Source: Comamonas sp. lk (GTDB taxonomy: Bacteria > Pseudomonadota > Gammaproteobacteria > Burkholderiales > Burkholderiaceae_C). Taken from it: a DNA stretch of 39,644 nucleotides. Numbering within the stretch: position 1 is the stretch's first letter; each line of letters starts with the position of its first letter. Both the position numbers and the translations under genes were made by a program. The stretch covers positions 1-39,644 of the forward strand of contig CAMBNY010000024.1 of assembly GCA_945869165.1 (NCBI GenBank), in the 5' to 3' direction. A model generated the notes under the pieces. That model saw nothing but the letters and a program-made list of their open reading frames with translations. It was not told the origin of the DNA and did no database searches. Positions 1 to 8,307 of this stretch are shown in pieces.

Positions 1-232
1 CCTGCTCCTGCTCCTGCTACTGCTACTGCTACTGCTCATGCGCTAGCGCTCCCAGCCGCGCCGCGCGACGCCACCATCCGTTCACTACGACTGCCACGTT
101 CACCAATCTAGGCCAACCAACCCGCCCCGCAACCTCCCGCACCAACACAGGCATCCGGCCCAAAAAAACCAAATTGCCTGTTAAGGCTCCCCTTCACCCC
201 GGCGGGGGTGAAGGGGCGGGGGGGAAGCGGGG
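1..232. repeat. Inverted-repeat copy A with CTG/CTA microsatellite
   Basis: Bases 81-232 are nearly identical to the reverse complement of 6235-6385; by eye I count about five substitutions and one single-base indel. Weaker similarity continues outward through bases 1-80, which start with a CTG/CTA triplet run (1-36). Inside the copy, 189-216 is a perfect hairpin: CCCCTTCACCCC, loop GGCG, and the reverse complement. No reading frame here looks coding. It is probably a dispersed intergenic element of the genome; the hairpin could also act as a structural terminator, but no T-run follows it on this strand. Confidence 0.75.
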
Positions 233-353
233 AATAAACCAACCGGAAGGGAAAAATTCGTTGAAATTCCACGATGAATTTCATCATCATTACGTTTTTA
301 ATATTTTTTACAATATCATTTACTTTCGATAAATTATTTAAAGGAAACGCAAT
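233..353 (+). promoter_or_regulatory. AT-rich leader of the Moco-fold gene with an inverted repeat
   Basis: An abrupt A/T-rich stretch follows the GC-rich repeat and leads into the gene at 354. It contains a perfect 7-bp inverted repeat, GAAATTC at 263-269 and GAATTTC at 276-282 with a 6-base spacer, which could be a regulator site. A good Shine-Dalgarno AAAGGAAA lies just upstream of the ATG at 354. The promoter itself is inferred from composition; I cannot fix a unique -35/-10 pair. Confidence 0.4.
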
Positions 354-836
354 ATGCACAAACGTCACTTTGTTTTAGCTGCCGCCATCGCCGTGACTTT
401 CAGCACCGCATTTGCGGGCCCGCTGGGTGCCCCTAACGGCAAGGTTGTACTCACCATTTCCGGAAAAATCGGCGAGAGCAATAGCCCAAAAGGTGTCGAG
501 TTTGATATGGCCATGATCGAAAAATTGCCGCAGCGCACCTTCACCACGCTCACACCATGGGAGACAAAGCCCGTCCAATTTACCGGCCCCCTCCTGCGGG
601 ATGTGCTGGCCGCAGTTAAAGCCCAAGGCACTGTCATCAAGGCGATGGCGCTCAACGATTTTCAAAGCGCGATTCCCGTAGAAGATGCCGTGAAGTTCGA
701 CGTGGTGATGGCGCACAAAATGGACGGTCAGCCTATTCCGGTCAAAACAAAGGGGCCCTTGTTTATTGTGTACCCTTTGACGCTAAATCAGAGCTGCGCT
801 CGGCGGTGTATTACGAGCGTTCGCCCTGGCAATTGA
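354..836 (+). CDS. Periplasmic oxidoreductase molybdopterin-binding-fold protein, frameshifted at C terminus
   Basis: A 160-residue product with a Sec signal peptide (basic start HKR, hydrophobic core, cleavage after AFA near residue 21). The rest ([37 protein letters not shown]) resembles the small stand-alone form of the sulfite-oxidase-type oxidoreductase molybdopterin-binding domain. I see no heme or transmembrane domain. After YP the frame runs into an unrelated tail. One extra base in the T3 run at 776-778 would restore a plausible C terminus, [20 protein letters not shown] and a few more residues, ending at the TAG at 854-856. So the gene probably reads 354-856 with a one-base deletion, either a real mutation or a homopolymer error. 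The Shine-Dalgarno AAAGGAAA supports the start. The next gene, a sensor kinase, follows closely and is probably co-transcribed. The catalytic status of such small domains is uncertain. Confidence 0.75.
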   Translation: MHKRHFVLAAAIAVTFSTAFAGPLGAPNGKVVLTISGKIGESNSPKGVEFDMAMIEKLPQRTFTTLTPWETKPVQFTGPLLRDVLAAVKAQGTVIKAMALNDFQSAIPVEDAVKFDVVMAHKMDGQPIPVKTKGPLFIVYPLTLNQSCARRCITSVRPGN

Positions 837-882
837 AGTCGCTCACGATAGAGTAGACGGCTGTGACTACGCCGCGCAGCGA

Positions 883-2745
883 ATGGCGCTATTTTTTTGG
901 CTAGCGATGCTGATGGGCAGCATGGCGTTGATGCTGGCCACATCGCTGTTTTATGATTTTCAGCAACGCAATTCCATCCGCCAAACTATGGAGCGGCGCT
1001 ACGATTCGTTGACGGCACTGGTGTTCCAATTTGAGCGCGAATTTTTGCGCTTTCGCCGCTCGCTGGAAACCTCGGTGGAAAAGCCTAGCCCCGACAAGGT
1101 CCAAGAGCTAGCGCTGCGCTATGACATCCTGATCAGCCGCCTCAATCTGCTGTCCGAAAGCCCGAACGTTTCGGTACTGGAATCACGACCCGAGTTCAAA
1201 TCGCTGATCTTGCAAATGAAGTCCACGGTCATCCCTGCAGAGGCGATGTGGGCGACAGGCACACCGCAGTTGGCAGAGATGCAAAAACTGCTGGAAACGC
1301 TCAATTCCATGGGTCCGGACGTGCAGGCGCTGAGCCTGGCGGCCAATTCGCAGGTGTCTTACCTTCTGGAAAATCAATCGCAAACCATGCTGCGCCAAAG
1401 CAATATGGTGATTGGCCTGAGCAGCGCCCTGCTGGTATTGCTGCTGCTCTCGGCACTGGCGCTGCTGCTGCGCCAACGCAGTCAGGAGCGCGAACATGCG
1501 GCGCTGCAGGCTTTGTCGGAAAGTCTGCGTGTAAAGAGTGCCCAGGCAGACGCATCCAACAGAGCAAAAGGCGAGTTTCTCGCCAATATGAGCCACGAGA
1601 TCCGCACGCCGATGAATGGCATCATCGGTTTCACCGATTTGGCACTCGATACCCGCCTGGAGCCTATCCAACGCAGCTATATCGAAACCGTAAAGTACTC
1701 GGCGCAATCGCTACTGGTCATCATCAATGAAATTTTGGATTTTTCAAAAATCGAATCCGGCAAGATGGAGCTTGAATGCATCCCTGTGGATTGGCAGGCT
1801 CTAGTTCATCATGTTCTGCAAGGCCTGGCTGTTGAAGCCAGCCAAAAAGACGTGGCGGTGTCATGCAAACTGGCCGATCAGATGCCCTTGGACTGCCTGG
1901 GCGATCCGGGCCGCATCAGTCAGGTACTAAGCAACCTGTGCCATAACGCAGTGAAATTCACCGATAGCGGTTTTGTAGCGGTCAAAGTGCAAGCGCGGCA
2001 TGTGGACGCGCACCGCTGCGAAGTGCGGGTGGCGGTGCGGGACACCGGTATCGGCATTGCCCCCGAAAAGCATGCCGCCGTATTCAATGCTTTTTCGCAA
2101 GGCGACGCCTCCACCACGCGACAGTTTGGCGGCACCGGGCTCGGTCTGACGATTAGCAAACGCCTGGTCGAAGGTATGGGTGGGCGCATGTGGCTGGAAA
2201 GTGCGCCCGGCCAGGGCAGTACTTTTTATTTCAGCCTACCCTTGCAACGGGGCACCCAAAATCTGCTGCCGCCCCCAGTAGCCGCCGGACCCCAAGTCTC
2301 TGAGGAAGTCCGAGAAGCGCCCCAGCGCACCGTGCAGCATTCCTGCTTGCAGGTACTGCTAGTAGAAGACAACCCGATCAACCAACTCCTCGCTAAATCG
2401 ATATTGACCAATTTGGGCCACCAGGTGGAAACGGCAGGCGACGGACGCGAAGCCTTGGACTTATTTGCCACTAAGCACTGGGATTTGGTGCTAATGGATA
2501 TCCATATGCCGGTGATGAGCGGCCTGGAAGCCACCCGCCACATGCGTCAGCAAGAAGCACCGGGGCGGCACACCCCCATCATCGCGACCACTGCCGGCGC
2601 CATGGAAGCGGACCGCGCCGCCTGTATGGCCGCGGGCATGGACGACTACCTCGCAAAACCGTACAAGCCACAGTTACTGCAAGCTCTGCTCGAGCGTATG
2701 GCGCAACACGGCGCCAACGGCGACTCCCAGGCGGCCACTATCTGA
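883..2745 (+). CDS. Hybrid sensor histidine kinase/response regulator
   Basis: A 620-residue inner-membrane sensor kinase. One membrane segment lies at about residues 3-23, a periplasmic helical sensor of no recognised family at 24-172, a second membrane segment at about 174-196 and a short linker. The HisKA domain carries [11 protein letters not shown] with the phosphorylated His at 238. The HATPase has N box [15 protein letters not shown] and GGTGLGL. A C-terminal receiver domain has the acidic pair EDN, acceptor Asp539 in LVLMDIHMP and conserved Lys592. There is no Hpt domain, so an external phosphotransfer partner is likely. The start is doubtful: ATG 883 lacks a Shine-Dalgarno sequence, while GTG 863 opens a frame ([11 protein letters not shown]) that would join this one through one more T in the T7 run at 892-898. 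It follows the Moco-fold gene and may sense the same periplasmic stress; this is inference. Confidence 0.9.
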   Translation: MALFFWLAMLMGSMALMLATSLFYDFQQRNSIRQTMERRYDSLTALVFQFEREFLRFRRSLETSVEKPSPDKVQELALRYDILISRLNLLSESPNVSVLESRPEFKSLILQMKSTVIPAEAMWATGTPQLAEMQKLLETLNSMGPDVQALSLAANSQVSYLLENQSQTMLRQSNMVIGLSSALLVLLLLSALALLLRQRSQEREHAALQALSESLRVKSAQADASNRAKGEFLANMSHEIRTPMNGIIGFTDLALDTRLEPIQRSYIETVKYSAQSLLVIINEILDFSKIESGKMELECIPVDWQALVHHVLQGLAVEASQKDVAVSCKLADQMPLDCLGDPGRISQVLSNLCHNAVKFTDSGFVAVKVQARHVDAHRCEVRVAVRDTGIGIAPEKHAAVFNAFSQGDASTTRQFGGTGLGLTISKRLVEGMGGRMWLESAPGQGSTFYFSLPLQRGTQNLLPPPVAAGPQVSEEVREAPQRTVQHSCLQVLLVEDNPINQLLAKSILTNLGHQVETAGDGREALDLFATKHWDLVLMDIHMPVMSGLEATRHMRQQEAPGRHTPIIATTAGAMEADRAACMAAGMDDYLAKPYKPQLLQALLERMAQHGANGDSQAATI

Positions 2746-2759
2746 CCCGGCACACGGCA

Positions 2760-3725
2760 TCAAATCGGCGCCGCTAATACCTCCATCGCCAGGCACAAAT
2801 CGGCCCAAGCCTTGGCCTTGTCCGCCGGTTGGCGCAGCAAAGCCTGGGGGGTGTAGGTCACCAGCACGGGTACGCCTTGGTAGCGGTATATCTTGCCGCG
2901 CTGACGACCAAGGGGCAAGCGTGCGTCTTCGGGGTAGTCTTGCAGCAAGACCAGGTTCGCAAAGCGGCCCATGGCCACAATCACGCTTGGCTGTACCAGC
3001 GCAATTTCGCGTTGCAAATAGGCGGCGCATTGGGCCAACTCGGCGGCCTGCGGCACACGGCCCTGGGGCGGGCGGCATTTGCTGACTTTGGTAACGTAGG
3101 CCGCCTCCAAACCCTGAGCCGCCTCTTCGCGCGTAGCGCCCACGGCTTTGAGCATATTGGCCAGTAGCAGCCCGGCGTCACCCGTAAAAGCTTGCCCTGC
3201 GCTGTCCTCGTCCTCGTCCGGGGGGTCGCCCACCACCATCCAGCGCGCCCGGCGTCCGGCTTGGGCACTGAGCATGCTGTGGCTGCGCCCGGCGCACAAA
3301 CCGCAGGCCTGGCAATCGGCAGCAGTGCGGGCCAAGGCATCCCAGTCCATGCTGGCAATTTGGCTCAGGTCATTGGCTCCGTCGCCGCGTGAAAGCGCGA
3401 GGGCGCTGCCAGTGCCGGTGCGGCTTGTGGCGGCGTCTTGCGCGTTCGAGTTTGTGAGCGCAGGGGCGTAAGCGCCTATAGGGCTTAGAGCGGCGGATGC
3501 GCCTGCCTGCATCTGCGCGGCGGACTTGTGCCCTGCCACGCCATCGTGCGCCGCGACCGCGCTTTGGCTGGAGCGCAAAACACCCGGCTTGCTCGCTTGT
3601 CCAGCGGGCACGACCCCTGGTAAGTTGCTTGAACCCGCTACGGAGAAATCCGTACCTGGCAACCAGACGCGCACGCCCATCTCCAAAAGCATGGCGCGCT
3701 GTCGGGTGTCTAAAGAAAGAGGCAT
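2760..3725 (-). CDS. Uracil-DNA glycosylase family protein (family 4-like, Fe-S)
   Basis: A 321-residue member of the uracil-DNA glycosylase superfamily, expected to excise uracil or related bases from DNA. Residues 1 to about 130 are a low-complexity Ala/Ser/Gly-rich extension. The catalytic domain starts at the cysteine cluster DCQACGLC (about 136-143), a likely iron-sulfur ligand site, with further Cys in SKCRPP and AQCAAYL. Motif 1 reads VGDPPDEDED (near 165-174) rather than the classic GEAPGxxED, and the C-terminal half has VIVAMGRFA and VLVTYTPQALLRQP, the last being the usual HPS/HPA-like position. It follows rimI by 7 bases in the order tsaB-rimI-udg, a common arrangement in Burkholderiales. 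The altered motif leaves exact activity open. Confidence 0.82.
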   Translation of the reverse strand: MPLSLDTRQRAMLLEMGVRVWLPGTDFSVAGSSNLPGVVPAGQASKPGVLRSSQSAVAAHDGVAGHKSAAQMQAGASAALSPIGAYAPALTNSNAQDAATSRTGTGSALALSRGDGANDLSQIASMDWDALARTAADCQACGLCAGRSHSMLSAQAGRRARWMVVGDPPDEDEDSAGQAFTGDAGLLLANMLKAVGATREEAAQGLEAAYVTKVSKCRPPQGRVPQAAELAQCAAYLQREIALVQPSVIVAMGRFANLVLLQDYPEDARLPLGRQRGKIYRYQGVPVLVTYTPQALLRQPADKAKAWADLCLAMEVLAAPI

Positions 3726-3732
3726 CTGGGCA

Positions 3733-4218
3733 TTATCCGATTTGCATACGCATTACCAGCGCGTCCTCGCGCTGGCCACGCCCGGCGGCGTAATAAGCCT
3801 TGCGCTGGCCCACCACTTCAAAGCCATGGCTTTGGTAGACCTGGATAGCGCGCGCATTGCCTACGCGCACCTCCAGCCATAAGATGCGCGCCGCTTCGCT
3901 GACAGCCCACAAGCGCGCGGCGTCCAGCATCATGCGGCTCCAACCCTGGCGCTGGTAGTTCGGGTCCACGGTAATGTTGAGCAGATGCGCCTCTTGCACG
4001 CCGGGCATGACCACAAAGTAGCCCAGCAGCGTATCGCCACCGAATAGCAGCCGCGCGTGGTAGCCGCTGTGCAGTACATCGTTGAAATTGGCGCGCGACC
4101 AGGGGTGGGCATAGGCGCGCTGCTCCACCTCCATCACCCGCGCTAGGCTGGGCATGTCCATAGCAACTAAGCGCACCTCGGCGCGCTCTGGCGCTTTAGG
4201 TCCCGGGTGTCGGCGCAT
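3733..4218 (-). CDS. rimI: Ribosomal protein S18 alanine N-acetyltransferase
   Basis: A 161-residue GNAT acetyltransferase. In E. coli the orthologue transfers acetyl from acetyl-CoA to the N-terminal alanine of ribosomal protein S18. Visible GNAT features are EQRAYAHPWSRANF near the N terminus, the acetyl-CoA-binding stretch NITVDPNYQRQGWSRMML (Q/RxxGxG/A-like with W at one position) and LEVRVGNARAIQVYQSHGFEVVGQRKAYY. It starts inside the 3' end of tsaB (23-base overlap), so the two are translationally linked, and ends 7 bases before the glycosylase gene. The first ~14 residues are longer than in the E. coli enzyme; a later start is possible but no better Shine-Dalgarno sequence is evident. 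Confidence 0.9.
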   Translation of the reverse strand: MRRHPGPKAPERAEVRLVAMDMPSLARVMEVEQRAYAHPWSRANFNDVLHSGYHARLLFGGDTLLGYFVVMPGVQEAHLLNITVDPNYQRQGWSRMMLDAARLWAVSEAARILWLEVRVGNARAIQVYQSHGFEVVGQRKAYYAAGRGQREDALVMRMQIG

Positions 4219-5050
4219 GGGCTGCGGGAAGGATAAGCGGCGCGGCAGCGGATGCGCGCTCGCTGTGGGAGCTACTGGCTTTAGCGGCTTTTTCTACAGC
4301 ACGCTCGCTTGTAGTTTTTGCGACTTTGTCACGCACATAAAGGGGCAAGGCCTGCTCAGGGGGCACGCATGCGCCCGCTGCAATCAGCGCCGGCGCTACT
4401 TGCAAAATCGCCATTGCTTGCGGGAATGCATCGCAGCACATCCAAGCAGCCGGTGCGGCTAGGCGTTGGCCGTAAATGCCAAATACATTGCCAGCCCATG
4501 CGCACCAGGCTTGGTTCGGTTGAGCGCCGGGTGTCAGGCTTGCAGCGCTGTGTTGCGCTTGCACAGCTTGCGACCAAGCGGACACTTGCTCGGGCGCCAG
4601 AAGGCAGGGTGCTTGCAGCGTGGTCCACCCATGAATATCAAAGCCATAAGTCGCGGCGTAGACCTCATCCATGCGGGCGTCAAGCAAGGCGCTCACGCAG
4701 CCGTGTGTTGCCAGCGGCGCATGGGCCGCGCGGGCACTTTGTGCCAGGGCCAGCAAAGAAGGCACGGGCAACACCGGCACGCCCGCCCCATAAGCGAGAC
4801 CTTGGGCTACCGAGCAGGCGGTACGCAAGCCGGTAAATGAGCCGGGGCCGCTGCCAAAGCAAATAGCGTCCAGGTCCTGCAAGCGCAAATCAGCTTGGCG
4901 CAGCAAGTCCATGATGCCGGCAATCAAGCTGCCAGAGGCCGCTGCGCCACCAGCGCCCGCGTGCTGCCAGTACCTAGGGCCCGCCGAGGTGCTGCGCAGC
5001 ACGGCCACGCTCAAAGCGTCGGTGCTGGTGTCAAAGGCTATTAGATGCAT
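4196..5050 (-). CDS. tsaB: tRNA threonylcarbamoyladenosine biosynthesis protein TsaB
   Basis: A 284-residue ASKHA-fold protein. TsaB partners TsaD and TsaE in making the N6-threonylcarbamoyl modification on adenosine 37 of ANN-decoding tRNAs. The N terminus MHLIAFDTSTDALSVAVL matches the family start exactly, so I use ATG at 5050 rather than the TTG six codons upstream. The motif FGSGPGSFTGLR and the following ACSVAQGLAYG are diagnostic. It is longer than E. coli TsaB because of an Ala-rich C-terminal tail of about 40 residues. It overlaps rimI at its 3' end and follows the DMT permease gene at 5065, forming one reverse-strand group. Confidence 0.93.
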   Translation of the reverse strand: MHLIAFDTSTDALSVAVLRSTSAGPRYWQHAGAGGAAASGSLIAGIMDLLRQADLRLQDLDAICFGSGPGSFTGLRTACSVAQGLAYGAGVPVLPVPSLLALAQSARAAHAPLATHGCVSALLDARMDEVYAATYGFDIHGWTTLQAPCLLAPEQVSAWSQAVQAQHSAASLTPGAQPNQAWCAWAGNVFGIYGQRLAAPAAWMCCDAFPQAMAILQVAPALIAAGACVPPEQALPLYVRDKVAKTTSERAVEKAAKASSSHSERASAAAPLILPAAHAPTPGT

Positions 5051-5064
5051 AGTGGCCAAACGGT

Positions 5065-6096
5065 TCAAGGCTTCTCATCAACCAGGTCCGCCGCCGGTGC
5101 CGGCGCAGCGGGCGCCTGCGCCACTTTACGCACCCCAAATACGATGCCGCCGCTGACCAGGGCTAGACCGGCCAGCACGTTCCAGGGCAGCGGCTCGCCC
5201 AAAAACAATGCGGCACACAAAGCAGAAAGGCCAGGCACCACCGCCGTCATCATGGTCGAGCGCACCGGACCGTAGTACTGAATCATTTTGGTAAAACCGA
5301 TGCCCGAGACGACTACCGAGCCCACGCCCTGAAAGCCCATCTGAAACAAAATTTCGTGCCAGGGCGCATGCAAGACCTGCCCGGGCAACCAACCCAGCAA
5401 GCAGCCCAAGGTGTAGGCGGGCACGTACATCACAAACGCAAACGCGGTAATGCCAATGGTGGCCTGCACCGCATCCAGGGCAAAGCGGCGCACCAGCACG
5501 CTGTACATAGACCAGCACATGGCGGCCAGCACAAACAGCACGTCGCCGCGCCAGACGCCGCTGCCGTCAAAGGCATGCAAAAGGCTGGCGCCGCCCACTA
5601 AAGCATCCCCGCAAACGATCAAACACAAGCCCAGCGCCCGGCTCCAGCGTATGCGCTCGCCCAGCAACAGCAGCGCAAGCAAAGTCGTCCACAAGGGCAA
5701 ACTGCCCGGCAGCAAGACCGAGGCATGCGCCGCCGGTGCGAACACAAACCCGCTGTAGGCAAGGGTGGCGTACAGCAAGCCGCCAAACAAGCCGATGCGC
5801 CATGTAATGGCCCAAGGCAAGGGCGAGACGCCGCCTAGCGAACCGCGTCCCGGCGCGAGCCGGTCCGCTTGCTGGCGGGCCGCACGCGTCATCCACCAAC
5901 CCCAGGGCAGCAAGACCAGCGCCGCACCCCAAAGGCGCGCATAGACCACATCCAAAGGCAAGAGCGTGCCTCCGCGCGCAGGGTCGGCAGTGGCGCGGGC
6001 GATCACGATAAAAGCGGTCCAAATGGACACCGTCACTACTGCGGCGATGCGGCCTTTTGCGGAGGGAGACAGGCCATAAGGCGATGCGGTATTCAT
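5065..6096 (-). CDS. EamA/DMT-family inner-membrane transporter
   Basis: A 343-residue polytopic protein with about ten hydrophobic segments arranged as two EamA repeats of five (for example WTAFIVIARATA, IGLFGGLLYATLAYSGFVFA, VLLPGSLPLWTTLLALLLLGERI, then VLFVLAAMCWSMYSVLVRRFAL, LFLGEPLPWNVLAGLALVSGGIVFGV). The glutamates after the LLLGE and LFLGE stretches are typical of drug/metabolite exporters. Substrate is unknown. The ATG at 6094-6096 (MNTASPYG) is preferred over a TTG 15 codons upstream because it removes a non-hydrophobic extension. It sits upstream of tsaB with a very short gap. The C-terminal tail is Ala/Pro-rich. Confidence 0.88.
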   Translation of the reverse strand: MNTASPYGLSPSAKGRIAAVVTVSIWTAFIVIARATADPARGGTLLPLDVVYARLWGAALVLLPWGWWMTRAARQQADRLAPGRGSLGGVSPLPWAITWRIGLFGGLLYATLAYSGFVFAPAAHASVLLPGSLPLWTTLLALLLLGERIRWSRALGLCLIVCGDALVGGASLLHAFDGSGVWRGDVLFVLAAMCWSMYSVLVRRFALDAVQATIGITAFAFVMYVPAYTLGCLLGWLPGQVLHAPWHEILFQMGFQGVGSVVVSGIGFTKMIQYYGPVRSTMMTAVVPGLSALCAALFLGEPLPWNVLAGLALVSGGIVFGVRKVAQAPAAPAPAADLVDEKP

Positions 6097-6188
6097 CACG
6101 CCGATTATCGGCTCTGGGACATATTGCAGCGATTCAGCCAATCCCCGGTAATCGCTCCAAGGTTTTCCCTGTGCGACTTTTGTTGGTG

Positions 6189-6240
6189 CCCCGCTATCTT
6201 GCCCTCCGGCTATCTTGCCCCCCGCTGTTTTGCCCCCCGC
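6189..6240. repeat. Short tandem repeat, ~16-base unit
   Basis: Three imperfect head-to-tail units of the type CCGCTATCTTGCCCTC, CCGGCTATCTTGCCCC and CCGCTGTTTTGCCCCCC lie between the permease gene and inverted-repeat copy B. No coding role is seen. Confidence 0.5.
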
Positions 6241-6445
6241 TTCCCCCCCGCCCCTTCCCCCCCGCCGGGGTGAAGGGGAGCCTTAACAGCCAATTTGTTT
6301 TTTTGGGCCGGATGCCGGTGTTGGTGCGGGAGGTTGCGGGGCGGGTTGGTTGGCCTAGATTGGTGAACGTTGCGGTCGTAGTGAATGGCTGAGGACTTGG
6401 CGCGGCGCGGCTACGAGCGCCAGTGCAGGAGCAGGGGCAGGAGCA
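6235..6445. repeat. Inverted-repeat copy B
   Basis: Bases 6235-6385 are the reverse complement of 81-232 with only a few differences; weaker similarity continues to about 6445, where GGAGCAGGGGCAGGAGC mirrors the CTG/CTA-type triplet run at 1-36. The internal hairpin (6251-6262 with 6267-6278) has one mismatch compared with copy A. The two copies face each other across the block from the Moco-fold gene to the DMT permease gene. Confidence 0.75.
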
Positions 6446-6665
6446 GGAGCGGCGGCAGCCGCAATAGGACGCGCCCCGCCAACAAGCGTGTGCAATGTGA
6501 GCGCAGCGAACGAGCACACGCGGTCTCCCGCTGCCATAGGCCGTGCTGAGCAACGCAGCGGCGCACGGATCAGGGCGGGCGCTTGTCTGAGCGTAGCGAG
6601 TTTGCGCCCAACCCCGGGCGGCGCGAGTAGCGCAAGGAACCCCGCAGGGGCACGGCCTTTGGCTC
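6446..6665. other. GC-rich non-coding spacer before dacB
   Basis: No plausible gene is present. The stretch holds phrases such as GAGCGCAGCGAACGAGCACA and TCTGAGCGTAGCGAG and a GCGCGAGTAGCGC segment. They read like degenerate dispersed intergenic repeats of Comamonadaceae genomes (recognition from general familiarity, not a search). A long antisense open frame spans the region only because GC-rich DNA lacks stop codons. Confidence 0.4.
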
Positions 6666-6715
6666 GCCTTTCTTTTGCTTATCTTTTCTTTGGCGAAGCA
6701 AAGAAAAGTGAGGCC
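6666..6715. repeat. Palindromic intergenic repeat, copy 1
   Basis: A ~50-base unit starting GCCTTTCTTTTGC. Its core 6683-6708 is a perfect hairpin: 10-bp stem CTTTTCTTTG, loop GCGAAG, reverse complement. The same unit recurs 101 bases downstream. It could fold on either strand and act as a terminator-like or mRNA-end structure. Confidence 0.75.
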
Positions 6716-6766
6716 CGCGGCAGGCGCAAGCCGGCCAACAAGCCGAAACCGGTATTTAAAAAAACA

Positions 6767-6816
6767 GCCTTTCTTTTGCCCACCTTTTCTTTGGCGAAGC
6801 AAAGAAAAGTAAGCCC
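6767..6816. repeat. Palindromic intergenic repeat, copy 2
   Basis: Second direct copy of the unit at 6666-6715; the 26-base hairpin core at 6784-6809 is identical in sequence and the flanks differ at a few bases. It lies 65 bases before the dacB start, so dacB transcription may begin within or after it. Confidence 0.75.
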
Positions 6817-6874
6817 CATTCCCCTGCGTACCCATCCCGTAACACATCGCGCACCTTGCCACCGATAATGGACC

Positions 6875-8299
6875 ATGGGTATCTATTTCCACCTGCGACT
6901 TAGAATGGCTGCGCTTTCGATGATGTTCAGCGCCGCAGCGCAGGCCCAACTTCCGGCGGCGGTAGAAGACGCATTGCAGCGCGCCCGCATCCCGGCTAAC
7001 GCTGCCGCTTTTTTAGTCGTGGACGCGCAAGACGCCAAAGCCGCGCCGCGCTTGCAACACCGCACTGATGCGCCCATGCAATCGGCCTCGGTCATAAAGT
7101 TGCTCACCACCTATGCGGCCTTGGACTTACTGGGGCCAGCGTTCAGTTGGACCACGCCGGTATATATCGACGGTACGGTACGCGACGGCACATTAACAGG
7201 TAATTTGTACATTCAGGGCCAGGGCGATCCGCAGTTGGTGTTGGAGCGCTTGTGGTTACTACTGCGCCGGGTCCAAAGCCTGGGCATTGTGCGTATTGGC
7301 GGCGACATCGTGCTGGACAACAGCGCGTTTTTTGTGCCTGACCAAGACCCGGCCGCTTTTGATGGCGAGCCGCTGCGCCCCTATAACGCGCGGCCCGAGG
7401 CGCTGCTGATCAATTACAAATCTATCGTCATGACTTTCACGCCCGAGCCTGCCGGACGCATGGCGCGGCTGCAGTACGACCCGCCTTTGTGGGGCGTGCA
7501 AACGCAAGAGAGCGTGCCGCTGGGTAGTGGCGCTTGCACCGACTACCGCGCGGCCTTGAAAGCGGATTTTTCCGACCCCTTGCGCATCCGCTTTGGCGGC
7601 GCCCTGCCCGCCAGTTGCGGCGAAAAAATTTGGCCTATTGCCTATGCCGACCCAGCCAGTTATGCGCCGCGCGCAGTGCAAGGCCTATGGCGCAGCATGG
7701 GGGCGGGACTGGACGGAAGCGCACGCTGGGGTACGGTACCTGCCAAACTGCTCGAGGCCAAACCCTTGCTGGAGTGGCGCTCCCCGCCACTGGCCGAAGT
7801 GGTACGCGAAATCAATAAGTACAGCAATAACGTCATGGCCCAGCAAGTCTTTTTGACGCTGGGGCGCGAAGGCGGCAGCGGCACGGCGCGGATCGAACAG
7901 TCCCGCGCCGTCTTGCAAAAGTGGTGGGAGGCGCGTATCGGCAGCGAGGATGCACCGCTGGTGGACAACGGCGCCGGCCTGTCGCGCAGCGAACGCGTCA
8001 GCGCCCGCGCCCTGGGCCTTTTGCTGCAACACGCTTACCGGTCACCCTTAATGCCCGAGCTACTGGCCTCGCTGCCCATTACCGGCATCGACGGCACGCT
8101 CATTCGCTCCAAAGCCCGCAGCGCGGGCAGCGCCCACCTAAAGACCGGCAGCATCCAAGGTGTGAACGCCATCGCAGGCTATGTAGATGCCACCAGCGGC
8201 AAACGCTATGCCGTGGTCGCCTTGATCAACCATGCCAATGCGACAGCCGCGCGCCCGGTACTCGATGCGCTGGTGGACTGGGCTGCACAAGATAAATAA
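6875..8299 (+). CDS. dacB: D-alanyl-D-alanine carboxypeptidase/endopeptidase (PBP4)
   Basis: A 474-residue class C-type low-molecular-mass penicillin-binding protein of the S13 peptidase family, which trims or cleaves D-Ala-mDAP cross-links in periplasmic peptidoglycan. An N-terminal signal peptide ends near SAAAQA (about residue 24). The three serine-hydrolase motifs are visible: SxxK as S72-V-I-K75, SxN as S317-N-N319 (in EINKYSNNVMAQQ) and KTG at 423-425. The insert between motifs one and two is long, as in E. coli DacB, and the overall length is comparable. It stands behind a repeat-rich spacer and is followed 8 bases later by the SemiSWEET gene, probably in one transcript. Confidence 0.94.
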   Translation: MGIYFHLRLRMAALSMMFSAAAQAQLPAAVEDALQRARIPANAAAFLVVDAQDAKAAPRLQHRTDAPMQSASVIKLLTTYAALDLLGPAFSWTTPVYIDGTVRDGTLTGNLYIQGQGDPQLVLERLWLLLRRVQSLGIVRIGGDIVLDNSAFFVPDQDPAAFDGEPLRPYNARPEALLINYKSIVMTFTPEPAGRMARLQYDPPLWGVQTQESVPLGSGACTDYRAALKADFSDPLRIRFGGALPASCGEKIWPIAYADPASYAPRAVQGLWRSMGAGLDGSARWGTVPAKLLEAKPLLEWRSPPLAEVVREINKYSNNVMAQQVFLTLGREGGSGTARIEQSRAVLQKWWEARIGSEDAPLVDNGAGLSRSERVSARALGLLLQHAYRSPLMPELLASLPITGIDGTLIRSKARSAGSAHLKTGSIQGVNAIAGYVDATSGKRYAVVALINHANATAARPVLDALVDWAAQDK

Positions 8300-8307
8300 A
8301 TACATTC

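Noticed and set aside
1..36. A CRISPR-like or satellite array
   Set aside because: It is only a short triplet run with no spacers.
6194..6949. 251-residue reverse-strand open frame across the spacer before dacB
   Set aside because: It covers inverted repeats and palindromes and has no family resemblance; low stop frequency explains it.
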